From Hyphomicrobiales bacterium (GTDB lineage: Bacteria; Pseudomonadota; Alphaproteobacteria; Rhizobiales; Devosiaceae), in contig SEEL01000015.1 of the NCBI GenBank assembly GCA_004144345.1, positions 24,213-88,212 of the forward strand: a stretch of DNA of 64,000 bases, read 5' to 3'. Each line of letters starts with the position of its first letter. The first letter of the stretch is position 1. Positions 20,669 to 30,758 of the stretch are shown in pieces. The translations under genes were made by a program, and so were the position numbers. The notes under the pieces were generated by a model, which had not been told where the DNA came from, did not search any database, and was given only the letters and a program-made list of their open reading frames with translations.

Positions 20669-23356
20669 GTGAACGCTGAGTGGATCACATCGCCGACGGC
20701 GCGCCGCATCCTCATGCACTGGGCCGATCCGCGGCCGGCGTGGCTGTGGTCGCAGGATGGCGGCACGCTGCTGTGGCGGAATGCCGCCGCCAGGCTGTTT
20801 GCCGGCAAGATCAAGAAGCACGGACCGAAGCTGGCCGATGCCGTACCGATCAAGGGTCAGGTCGCCCGGCTGATCCGCCTCGGCTCGGTGGGCCGATCGA
20901 GCCTCAGCCGCGTCCAGTTCATCGCCGGCGAAAAGCCCGTTTCGACCACCTGCTCGTGCACGCCGCTGCCGCTGCCCGATGGCACCGCGGCGCTGCTGCT
21001 GGTCGGGGTCGATCCGATCGACGCCGAATTGCGCGAGAGCGCTGGCGATCTGGGCCATGATGCACTGGCCGACGCGCTGTTCCCCGCCGGCCTTGCCTAT
21101 GAGCTCAGGGATGGGCCGGTCGATGACGCCGGCGCGATTCAGCTGAAGGCCGGGCCGCAGGAGCAGATGCTGGTGTTCCGCCAGGGCGATGCCCCCGCCG
21201 CCCAGACGATCGATGAGGTGCGCGAGGAAGAAGGCGCCAGCGCCGACGAGAATGACGAGCGCGATCTCGCCGACATGCCCGAGCCGATGCTGCCCATGGG
21301 CATCGACCCGCTGCCGGCGGCGCCCCAACTGCCCGTGCCGGACACCGACCACTGGGTCGAACCGATGCCGGCCCCGAGTGGCGAGCCCGGCGCGTTGAGC
21401 TCGCTGTTCGACCGCCTTGCCGGCGATGCCGATCTCTACACGCCGCTGACCGCGGCCGACGAAGAGTTCAAGGGCGAGCCGCCCGCCGAGACCGTCCCCG
21501 ACGAGATGACCGAAATTGCCGCGCCCGAGGGCGAAGACGCCCCCGCGCTCGCCTCCGATGTGGTTGCGGCCGTGATCGAATATGCCGACGATCCGGAAGC
21601 ACCGGAGCCGCCGCCAAGCGAGCCTGCGGCCCCGCCCGCCGAGACGCGGAGCCATTGGCTGATCACCGGCCGCGGCTTCCGCACGATCGAAGGCAAGGCA
21701 CCGGTCGCCGCTGAGGCGGAGACGCCGGCGCCCGTGCCGGAAGTCGAGGCCGAAGTGCCAACGCCCCTCGCCGAAATTGCTGCACCGCCCGCTGCTATCG
21801 CGACGGTCGACCAGGCCCTTGATGCCGAAACCGCCGAACGCGTGTCGCGCTACAATTTCGAAGAGCTCGGCCGGATCCTCAGCGATCGCGTCGCTGCCGA
21901 GCCGAAGCCGGCCGAGATCCAGATGGCCCCCGCGGCGAGCGCCGCATCGCCGGGTGGCGTGGTCAGCCTCAATGCCGAAACGCTGGTGCTCAACCGGCTG
22001 CCGCTGGCGATCCTGGTGTTCCGCGACCAGCAGGTGCTGTTTGCCAACCGCGCGCTCACGGACCTGCTCGGCCATGAGAGCGTCGAGAGCCTGCGTGTCG
22101 CCGGTATCGCCTCGATCTTCCCGGTCGAGGGCAGTGCCGATGCTGGTCCGGTGAACCGGCTGGTGCGCCGCGACGGCACGCCGCTGCAGGTCAATGCACG
22201 CCTGCAATCGGTGAGCTGGCAGGGCCGCGCCGCGCTGATGCTGTCGGCCAGTCCCGCCGAAGCCGTTCGCGGCCATGAGGGCGCTGTGCGCGCCTTTGCC
22301 GAAATGGCCGCCGAGACGCGGGGCGAAGGCTTCGTGGCCGCCGACCGTGCCGGCATGATCACCGCCATTTCCGTGCCGGGCCGCGTCGTGCTGGGCAAGA
22401 CCGAGTTCGATTTGATCGGCAAGCCGATCGGGGTCCTCGTGGGCAAGGACGAACTGGAGCCGCTTCGCGCCTTCCTCGAACAGCCCGCGCGCTTCGCTGA
22501 GACGACGCGCCCGCATCTCACGACGCGCAGCGAGGACGGCGAAGCAGACATCGTGCTGTTCGCCGAGGGCCAGGCCGGCATCGTCACCGGCTATTTCGGT
22601 TTCGTGCGCCAGCGCGCCCTGCCCCCGGCTCCGGTGAAGCTCGCCGATGACGATCTTGAGCCGGGCATGCTGGGCCGGTTGAGCCGCGGCATCCGCCGGC
22701 CGCTCAACACCATCATCGGCTTTGCCGATCTCATCCGCTCATCGACCATCGGCGGCGCGCCGAACGATCGCGCGACCGAATATGCGCGCGACATCCGCAC
22801 GGCCGGTCTCGAGATCGCGGTGCTCGCCGACGAACTCGACGATTTCACCCGGCTGCGCGATGGCCGCTATGCGGCGCGTCCTTCCGATGTCGACCTCGGG
22901 GCGCTGCTCGAAAGCTGCATGGTGCGCGTCAAGGCGCAGGCAGGCGCCGCCCGCGTGCTGGTGCGCAGCGCCATTTCAGAGAAGCTGCCGCGCATCCATG
23001 CGGATCGCTCGTCGCTCGGCCAGGCGCTGCTCAATCTGCTCGCCAGCGCCATCGACCAGACGCCGATCGGCGGCTCGGTGATCCTGTCGGCGCAGGCCGA
23101 GGAAGATGGCAGTATCGCCATCCATGTGCGCGACGGCGCGCAGAGCACGACAGACATCGCCGAGCGCTTCGTGGTGTTCCGCGATGGCGTCGACAAGGAT
23201 GGCGAGCGGCTGGCGCCGGTGCGCTCGAGCGTCGGCCTCGCGCTCACCCGCTCGCTGCTCGCGGTGAATGCGTGTTCGTTGTCGGTGGACCCCACGGTGG
23301 GCACCGGCACACTGTTCTCGCTGCTGATCCCCGCCGATCTCGTCGAGCAGAACTGA
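20669..23356 (+). CDS. PAS-containing histidine-kinase-like protein lacking the phospho-acceptor His
   Basis: PAS-like regions, HisKA-like GRLSRGIRRPLNTIIGFADLI, HATPase-like C-term GLALTRSLL...GTGTLFSLLIP. Start uncertain (track uses TTG 20630; GTG 20669 plausible). Confidence 0.75.
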   Translation: MNAEWITSPTARRILMHWADPRPAWLWSQDGGTLLWRNAAARLFAGKIKKHGPKLADAVPIKGQVARLIRLGSVGRSSLSRVQFIAGEKPVSTTCSCTPLPLPDGTAALLLVGVDPIDAELRESAGDLGHDALADALFPAGLAYELRDGPVDDAGAIQLKAGPQEQMLVFRQGDAPAAQTIDEVREEEGASADENDERDLADMPEPMLPMGIDPLPAAPQLPVPDTDHWVEPMPAPSGEPGALSSLFDRLAGDADLYTPLTAADEEFKGEPPAETVPDEMTEIAAPEGEDAPALASDVVAAVIEYADDPEAPEPPPSEPAAPPAETRSHWLITGRGFRTIEGKAPVAAEAETPAPVPEVEAEVPTPLAEIAAPPAAIATVDQALDAETAERVSRYNFEELGRILSDRVAAEPKPAEIQMAPAASAASPGGVVSLNAETLVLNRLPLAILVFRDQQVLFANRALTDLLGHESVESLRVAGIASIFPVEGSADAGPVNRLVRRDGTPLQVNARLQSVSWQGRAALMLSASPAEAVRGHEGAVRAFAEMAAETRGEGFVAADRAGMITAISVPGRVVLGKTEFDLIGKPIGVLVGKDELEPLRAFLEQPARFAETTRPHLTTRSEDGEADIVLFAEGQAGIVTGYFGFVRQRALPPAPVKLADDDLEPGMLGRLSRGIRRPLNTIIGFADLIRSSTIGGAPNDRATEYARDIRTAGLEIAVLADELDDFTRLRDGRYAARPSDVDLGALLESCMVRVKAQAGAARVLVRSAISEKLPRIHADRSSLGQALLNLLASAIDQTPIGGSVILSAQAEEDGSIAIHVRDGAQSTTDIAERFVVFRDGVDKDGERLAPVRSSVGLALTRSLLAVNACSLSVDPTVGTGTLFSLLIPADLVEQN

Positions 23357-23406
23357 CGGACGCCAACCGGCTAGTACGCTGTTCGGGAAGAAGAATTACT
23401 CCACAC

Positions 23407-23423
23407 CTTGGAAGCATTCTAAA
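23407..23423. promoter_or_regulatory. Putative Irr-type iron control element (ICE-like)
   Basis: CTTGGAA-GCA-TTCTAAA versus TTTAGAA-N3-TTCTAAA: 12 of 14 arm bases match; lies upstream of an Fe3+ SBP gene. Confidence 0.45.
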
Positions 23424-23534
23424 GCATTGGGCGGCAATTGCTTTTTCGTGACGACGTATTTGTTGACAAAAGCTATCCGGTAATACGAAAAGGCCCGTGC
23501 CGGGGGCCATCGCTCCCTAATTGAGGAGACGGAT

Positions 23535-24581
23535 TTGCCCATTTCAACCCGCCTTGTGGGAACGCTCGCCGCTGCGACGATGCTCGCCGGACTCGCCGTT
23601 CCAGCCTTCGCCCAGAGCGGCGAGGTGAATGTCTATTCCTATCGCGAGCCCGGGCTGATCCAGCCGCTGCTCGATCGCTTCACCGCCGAGACCGGCATCA
23701 AGACCAATGTGCTGTTCGCGGGCGACGGCCTGCTCGAGCGCGTTGAGGCCGAAGGCGAGCTCTCGCCGGTCGACGTCGTGCTCACCGTCGATATCGGCAA
23801 TCTGACCGGCGCGAAGGATCGCGGCCTGTCGCAGCCGATCACCACGCCCGCCATCGAGCGCGTGCCCGCATCGCTGCGCGACACCGACAAGGACTGGGTG
23901 GCGCTGTCGCTGCGCGCCCGTGTGTTCTACGTCAGCAAGGACCGCGTCACCGAAACCGCCCTCACCTATGAGGACATCGCCAAGCCCGAGTGGAAGGGGC
24001 GCCTGTGCACCCGCGCCGGCGACCATGCCTACAATATCGGCCTGATCGCGAGCCGCATCGAATTGTGGGGTCTCGACAAGACGCGCGAATGGCTTGCCGC
24101 CGTGCGCGACAACCTCGCTTACGCGCCGACCGGTGGCGACCGCGAGGGCCCCAAGAACATCCTCGCCGGCACCTGCGACCTGTCGATCACCAACACCTAT
24201 TACATGGGTGTGATGCTCAACAACGATGCGGAACCGGAGCAGAAGGATTGGGCCAATGCCGCGCGCATCATCTACCCGACGAGCGCCGATGGTGACGGCA
24301 CGCAGGTGAACGCTGCGGGCGCCTTCATTGCGAAGTATGCGCCCAATGCCGAAAATGCGAACAAGCTGGTCGAATTCCTGCTGTCGGACGAAGCGCAGAA
24401 GCTTTATGCCGACCAGAACTACGAGTTCCCGGCGGTGCCGTCCGTGTCGCCGTCCGAACTGACGCTGAGCTGGGGCACGCTGAAGCCGTCGAAAGTGTCG
24501 CTGGTCGAGATCGCCGCGCATCGCGCGGAGGCCGCGGCACTGGTCGACGAACTGCAGTTCAATGCGGGTCCGCAGAACTAG
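23535..24581 (+). CDS. Fe(3+) ABC transporter substrate-binding protein (FutA/FbpA class)
   Basis: Signal peptide; VNVYSYREPGLIQPLLDRFTAETGIKTNVLFAGDGLLERVEAEGELSPVDVVLTVDIGNL. Confidence 0.9.
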   Translation: MPISTRLVGTLAAATMLAGLAVPAFAQSGEVNVYSYREPGLIQPLLDRFTAETGIKTNVLFAGDGLLERVEAEGELSPVDVVLTVDIGNLTGAKDRGLSQPITTPAIERVPASLRDTDKDWVALSLRARVFYVSKDRVTETALTYEDIAKPEWKGRLCTRAGDHAYNIGLIASRIELWGLDKTREWLAAVRDNLAYAPTGGDREGPKNILAGTCDLSITNTYYMGVMLNNDAEPEQKDWANAARIIYPTSADGDGTQVNAAGAFIAKYAPNAENANKLVEFLLSDEAQKLYADQNYEFPAVPSVSPSELTLSWGTLKPSKVSLVEIAAHRAEAAALVDELQFNAGPQN

Positions 24582-24590
24582 GAGAGACCC

Positions 24591-26252
24591 ATCGCCAGAC
24601 TGGCGGCCATCTCCGAAACCTACCGGACCGGCGGGGCGTCAGCTCCGCCGGTTTCCGCATTTGCGCTGGTCCTCATCATGGGCCTGCCGATCCTGTGGCT
24701 GGCCGGCGCGGCGCTGACCTCGGGCGCCAGTGGCGAGGGCGGCCTCGCCGCCAGCATGCTGCCGATCGCGCTGCGCGACACGGGCGGGCTGATGGCCGGC
24801 GTCGGCGCGTTGGCCGGGGCGCTCGGTCTCGTCGCGGCGTGGCTGGTGACGCACTACGAATTCCCCGGCCGCCGGCTGTTCGACTGGGCGCTGATGCTGC
24901 CGCTGGCGATCCCCACGTACCTCGCGGCCTATTGCTTCACCGAACTGCTCGACTTCACCGGACCGGTGCAGCAGCTGGTGCGTGCCCTCACCGGCGGCGT
25001 CACCAGCAAGGATTACTGGTTCCCGCAGATCCGCAGCTTCAGCGGCGCCATCATCGTCTTCAGCCTCGTGCTCTACCCCTATGCCTACGCGGCGTGCCGC
25101 GCCTTCTTCCTGATGCAGTCGGGCAGCACCAACGCGGCAGCGCGCACGCTGGGCGCCAATGGCTGGCGCACCTTCTTCACCGTGACGCTGCCGCTGAGCC
25201 GTCCCGCCATCGTCGTCGGCACGACGCTCGCCATGATGGAAGTCGTCAACGATCTCGGCGCCGTGCAGTATTTCGGCATCAACAGCCTCACCGCCATCAT
25301 CTATTCCACCTGGATCAACCGCTCCAATTTCGGCGGTGCGGCACAGCTCGCCGTCACCATCGTGCTGGTGATCGCGCTGCTGATCCTCGCCGAGCGGGCC
25401 GGCCGCCGCGCCGAAGCGCAGATCGTGCCGCGCGACAGCCGCGTTGCCGCGGCGCGCGTGCCGCTGAGCGGCGCGGGCAAAATTCTGGCCGTGGCCTTCT
25501 GCACACTGCTGCTGGCAGCGGCCTTCGGCCTGCCCTTTGGCCAGTTGCTCTATCTCGCCTCGCGGCGGCTCACCGTCGCCTCGTTCGAACTGACCGCCGC
25601 GCCGCTGGTCACCACGGTGACGCTGGCGCTGCTGGGCGCGCTCCTCACCGTCGCCATCGGCCTGTTTGCCGCCAAGCGCGGGCTCGGCCCGTCGCGGCCG
25701 GCGCGCGGCGCCATCCGCCTCGCGACGCTCGGCTACGCCATTCCGGGCACAGTGCTGGCGCTGGGGCTGCTGCAGCCGCTCGGCTTCGCCGACCGCTGGC
25801 TCAACGGCGTCACCCGCTGGGCCTTCGACTGGACGCCAGGACTGGTGCTTTCGGGCTCGATCGTCGCGCTGCTCTACGTCTATGCCATCCGCTTCCTCGC
25901 GGTGAGCCACTCGACCCTCCACGAAGCGATGGAGCGGCGCGGCCGCTCGATGCTCGACGCCGGCCGCGTGCTCGGATCGCGCGGGCTCGATCTCTTCCTG
26001 CGGATCGACCTGCCGACGCTCGCCCCGGCCCTCCTGGCGGCCGCGACGCTGGTGTTCATCGAGATCATCAAGGAATTGCCGGCGACGCTGCTGCTGCGGC
26101 CGCTCGGGGTCGAGACGCTGGCGACGCTGGTCTATGCCAAGGCCAACACCGCGCTGTTCGCCGAAGCCGCCCTGCCCGCCCTCGCCATCGTCCTCGCCGG
26201 GATCGTGCCCGTCATCCTCGCCGCGCGGCTCAGCGCCCGCCGCCCTTCGTGA
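24591..26252 (+). CDS. Iron ABC transporter permease (FbpB/ThiP-like, duplicated permease domain)
   Basis: Two BPD-type halves; track starts at ATG 24678, but TM1 and the SD (GGAGAG at 24581-24586) imply an upstream near-cognate start. Confidence 0.85.
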   Translation: MARLAAISETYRTGGASAPPVSAFALVLIMGLPILWLAGAALTSGASGEGGLAASMLPIALRDTGGLMAGVGALAGALGLVAAWLVTHYEFPGRRLFDWALMLPLAIPTYLAAYCFTELLDFTGPVQQLVRALTGGVTSKDYWFPQIRSFSGAIIVFSLVLYPYAYAACRAFFLMQSGSTNAAARTLGANGWRTFFTVTLPLSRPAIVVGTTLAMMEVVNDLGAVQYFGINSLTAIIYSTWINRSNFGGAAQLAVTIVLVIALLILAERAGRRAEAQIVPRDSRVAAARVPLSGAGKILAVAFCTLLLAAAFGLPFGQLLYLASRRLTVASFELTAAPLVTTVTLALLGALLTVAIGLFAAKRGLGPSRPARGAIRLATLGYAIPGTVLALGLLQPLGFADRWLNGVTRWAFDWTPGLVLSGSIVALLYVYAIRFLAVSHSTLHEAMERRGRSMLDAGRVLGSRGLDLFLRIDLPTLAPALLAAATLVFIEIIKELPATLLLRPLGVETLATLVYAKANTALFAEAALPALAIVLAGIVPVILAARLSARRPS

Positions 26253-26362
26253 GGCCACGCGGGGATTTGACCGGCCGCGGCGTTGGAATTGCCGCCAATC
26301 CCCTTTATCATTCGGGCGCAAAGATCCGGCGGGATCGAGGTCCGGCGGGATCCTGAGGGGCA

Positions 26363-27316
26363 ATGGTCTGGTATCTGTCGGAGAAGCTGCTGGGGCTGGT
26401 CGTCACCGTACTGGTCGCGGCCCTGCTGATCTTCATCGTTCTCGACCTGCTGCCGGGCGATCCGGCCCGCTTCATCCTCGGCCTCAACGCCACGCCTGAG
26501 ACGCTCGCCGCCCTGCAGCAGCAGTACGGGCTCGACCAGTCGCCGTTCCAGCGCTTCTTCAGCTGGCTCGGCAACATGCTGAAGGGCGATTTCGGCATTT
26601 CCACCACCGCCGGGCAGCCGGTCGCCGGCATGGTGGGCGCGGCGCTTGGCGTGACGCTGCCGCTGAGCCTGCTTGCCATCATCTTCGCCCTCGGCATCGG
26701 CGTACCGCTCGGTATCGCCGCGGCGCGCCGCGAGGGCACCCTGCTCGACAGGGCGTTGATGGGCCTCGCCCGTATCGGCATCGCGCTGCCCGCCTTCTGG
26801 CTCGGCATGCTGCTGGTGCAGATATTTGCCGTGGCGCTGCATTGGCTGCCGCCCGGCGGTTTCGTTTCGTGGTCGGTGAACCCGCTCACCGCGTTCGCTT
26901 CCCTGCTGCTGCCTGCTCTCGCTTTGGCCCTGCCCGTGGCGGCGCTGCTGGCCCGCAATGTGCGCGTGGCGCTGGTCGCGGCAACGGGCGCCGACTACAT
27001 CCGCACGGCACAGGCGGGCGGCCTCACGCAGCGCGAGGCCGTGTGGCGTCATGGCCTTCGCAATGCCCTGCTGGCCTCGCTCGGCACGGCGGGGCTCTAT
27101 CTCGCCTATCTCGTCGCCGGCACGGTCATCGTCGAGAGCGTGTTCTACCTGCCCGGCCTCGGACGCCTCATCCTCGACGCCATCGCCGGCCGCGATCTGC
27201 TGCTGTTGCGCTCGACGCTGCTGATCCTTGTGCTGTGCATGCTTGGAACGACGTTCCTCGCCAATCTCGTGCCGATCTGGACCGATCCGCGGCTGCGCCA
27301 GGGGAGCCTCGAATGA
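26363..27316 (+). CDS. Peptide/nickel-type ABC transporter permease (DppB-like)
   Basis: 317 aa; LLPGDPARFILGLNATPETLAALQQQYGLDQSPFQRFFSWLGNMLKGDFGIS. Confidence 0.9.
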   Translation: MVWYLSEKLLGLVVTVLVAALLIFIVLDLLPGDPARFILGLNATPETLAALQQQYGLDQSPFQRFFSWLGNMLKGDFGISTTAGQPVAGMVGAALGVTLPLSLLAIIFALGIGVPLGIAAARREGTLLDRALMGLARIGIALPAFWLGMLLVQIFAVALHWLPPGGFVSWSVNPLTAFASLLLPALALALPVAALLARNVRVALVAATGADYIRTAQAGGLTQREAVWRHGLRNALLASLGTAGLYLAYLVAGTVIVESVFYLPGLGRLILDAIAGRDLLLLRSTLLILVLCMLGTTFLANLVPIWTDPRLRQGSLE

Positions 27317-28176
27317 GCGACCTCGCCGCCACGGGCCGGCGCAATTGGCTCAGCCAGCCGGGGCTCCGCATCGGCATCGCCGCCGCGCTGCTGCTGCTGC
27401 TCGCCGGCTTCGTGTCCATCGTCTGGACGCCGCATCCGATCGACAGCGTCAATGTCGGCGCGGCGCTGCAGGGCTTTGGTGGCACCCATTGGCTCGGCAC
27501 CGACTACCTCGGCCGCGATCTGCTCTCGCTACTGATGAAGGGCATCCTCGCGAGCTTCATCGTCGCCGCCATCGCGGTGGTGATCGGCGCGCTGGTCGGC
27601 ATCCCGCTGGGACTCGCGGCGGCAAGCTGGGGCGGGCCGGTCGAGTGGGCAATCCTCCGCCTCACGCACTTCATGTTCGCCTTCCCCGCCCTCATCGCCG
27701 CCATCCTGATCACGGCGCTGGCGGGGCCAAGCATGGTCAATGTGATGGTCGCGGTCGGGCTGTTCAACATCCCCGCCTTCGCGCGGGTAGCCCATGCCGG
27801 CATGGCCAGCTTCTGGCAGCGCGACTATGTCGCCGCGGCCCGGCTCAGCGGCATGAGCGGCGCCGAGGTCGCGCGGCGTCACATCCTGCCAAGCCTGGTC
27901 GGCCTGCTCGGCGCACAGGCGGTGCTGCAACTGGCACTCGGCATCATCGCGGAGGCCGGGCTCAGCTATGTCGGGCTCGGCACGCAACCGCCCGCCACCA
28001 GCCTCGGGCTGATGCTGAAGGACGCGCAGACCTACGCGCCGATGCAGCCCGCGCTGGTGCTCGTGCCAGGGATTGCGCTGCTGCTGATCGTCGTCGCGCT
28101 GCATCTTGTCAGCGACGGATTGCGCGATCGCCTCGATGCGCCGCTGCGCCAGATCGGAGCGGACCGTGCTGCTTAA
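27313..28176 (+). CDS. Peptide/nickel-type ABC transporter permease (DppC-like)
   Basis: ATG 27313 overlaps dppB stop (ATGA); GTDYLGRDLLSLLMKGILASFIVAAIAVVIGALVG. Confidence 0.9.
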   Translation: MSDLAATGRRNWLSQPGLRIGIAAALLLLLAGFVSIVWTPHPIDSVNVGAALQGFGGTHWLGTDYLGRDLLSLLMKGILASFIVAAIAVVIGALVGIPLGLAAASWGGPVEWAILRLTHFMFAFPALIAAILITALAGPSMVNVMVAVGLFNIPAFARVAHAGMASFWQRDYVAAARLSGMSGAEVARRHILPSLVGLLGAQAVLQLALGIIAEAGLSYVGLGTQPPATSLGLMLKDAQTYAPMQPALVLVPGIALLLIVVALHLVSDGLRDRLDAPLRQIGADRAA

Positions 28177-29733
28177 GGCCGACGATCTCACCATCTCGTT
28201 CGGCGGCACGCCGGTGCTCGACCGACTGAGCTTTGCCATCGGCAAGGGCCAGCGCGTCGGCCTCATCGGGGAGAGCGGTGCGGGCAAGACCATGCTGGCG
28301 CTCGCGCTGGTCGGCCTCCTCCCCGCCAATGCCACGATGAGCGGCACGCTGAGCTTCGAGGATGCGCCGCTGCCGGCCGATGAAGCGGCGCTGGTAATGC
28401 TGCGCGGCAAGCGCATCGGCATCGTGCTGCAGCAGACGGCCCATGCGCTGGATCCCCTGCGCAGCGTCGCCACGCACCTGACTGACGCCCTGCAGCGCAA
28501 TGGGCAGCCTGCGACCGCCGCCGATGTCGCTGCCCTCCTCGCCGATGTCGGGCTTGACGCCAAGCTCGCGCCTCGCTTCCCGCACCAGGTGTCCGCCGGG
28601 CAGCGGCAGCAGATCATGGTGGCGCTGGCGCTGGCCGGCAAACCGGATCTGCTGATCGCCGATGAGCCGGCCTCCGCGCTCGATGTCATTGCGCAGCGCA
28701 AGATCGTCGATCTCATCGAGCGCCATTGCAGCGAGCGCGACATGGCGCTGCTGCTGATCTCGCATGATCTGCGCGCCGCGGCCCTGCTCTGCAGCCGCAT
28801 CATGGTGCTGCGCGGCGGCAAGCTGGTCGAGGCCGGCGACAAGCTCGAGGTGCTGGGCCATCCCAAGCAGGACTACACCAAGCTGCTGCTCGCGGCCGGC
28901 CGCCACCGCGCCCGCACGCTGATGCGGGCGCCCATCGGCGGCGATCTGCTCGAACTGCGCCACGTCTCGCGGCGCTACCGGCAGCCCGATGTGTCGATCT
29001 TCCAGCCGCGCCCGCCGCTTGTGGCGCTCGACGATGTGAGCTTCACCATCCGCGGCGGTGAATCGCTGGCGCTGGTCGGCCCGTCCGGTTCCGGCAAATC
29101 GACGCTGGCGCGGATCATCACCGGGCTCGAGCGCGCCAGTGCGGGCGAGCTCGAATTCGACCACCACCTCTATCACGGGCCGGACATGGCGCGGGACACG
29201 CGGCGCGATGTGGCGCTGGTGTTCGAGGATCCGACAGCGAGCTTCAATCCGCGCCTCACGGTGGGCGAATCCATCGCCGAGCCGCTGCGGCTCGAAGCAG
29301 GGGCCGAGATCGAGGATTTGGGCCGCCGCATCGTCGAATCGGTGAATGCGGTCGGGCTAGCGCCCGATATGCTGGCGCGCCATCCGCACGAATTCTCGGT
29401 GGGCCAGCGGCAGCGCCTCGCCATTGCCCGCGCGCTGGTGACGCGGCCGCGACTGATCGTGCTCGATGAACCGGTGGCGGCGCTCGACGTCATCGCCCGC
29501 GGCGAAGTGCTGGTGCTGCTCAACCGGCTGCGCGCCGATTTCGGGCTGACCTTCCTCGTCATCAGCCATGACATCGACATGGTGCGTGTGGTCGCCGACC
29601 GCATCATCGTCATGGACAAGGGCAAGATCGTCGAGACCGGCACGCCGGCGCAGTTGCTGGAGAAGCCGCAGCAGGAAGTGACCCGCGAGCTGATCGCCGC
29701 GGGCCTTCCCGATGTAGGGATCGTGCCCGTGCT

Positions 29734-29737
<4 letters not shown>
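28166..29737 (+). CDS. Fused DppD-DppF-type ABC ATPase
   Basis: Two Walker A (GESGAGKT; GPSGSGKS) and two signature regions (VSAGQRQQ; FSVGQRQR); GTG start 28166 likely. Confidence 0.88.
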
Positions 29738-30741
<1,004 letters not shown>

Positions 30742-30758
30742 CGAGGCCTCCCCGCCTG

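Noticed and set aside
20612-22516. 634-aa minus-strand ORF opposite the kinase-like gene
   Set aside because: Shadow ORF; composition and lack of motifs favour the plus-strand gene.
23463-23486. TTGACA ... TAATAC promoter for the iron SBP
   Set aside because: Spacing between boxes is only 12 nt, too short for a sigma70 promoter.
24639-26363. 574-aa minus-strand ORF opposite the iron permease
   Set aside because: Low-complexity R/Q/G/E-rich translation typical of antisense frames; plus strand is a clear permease.
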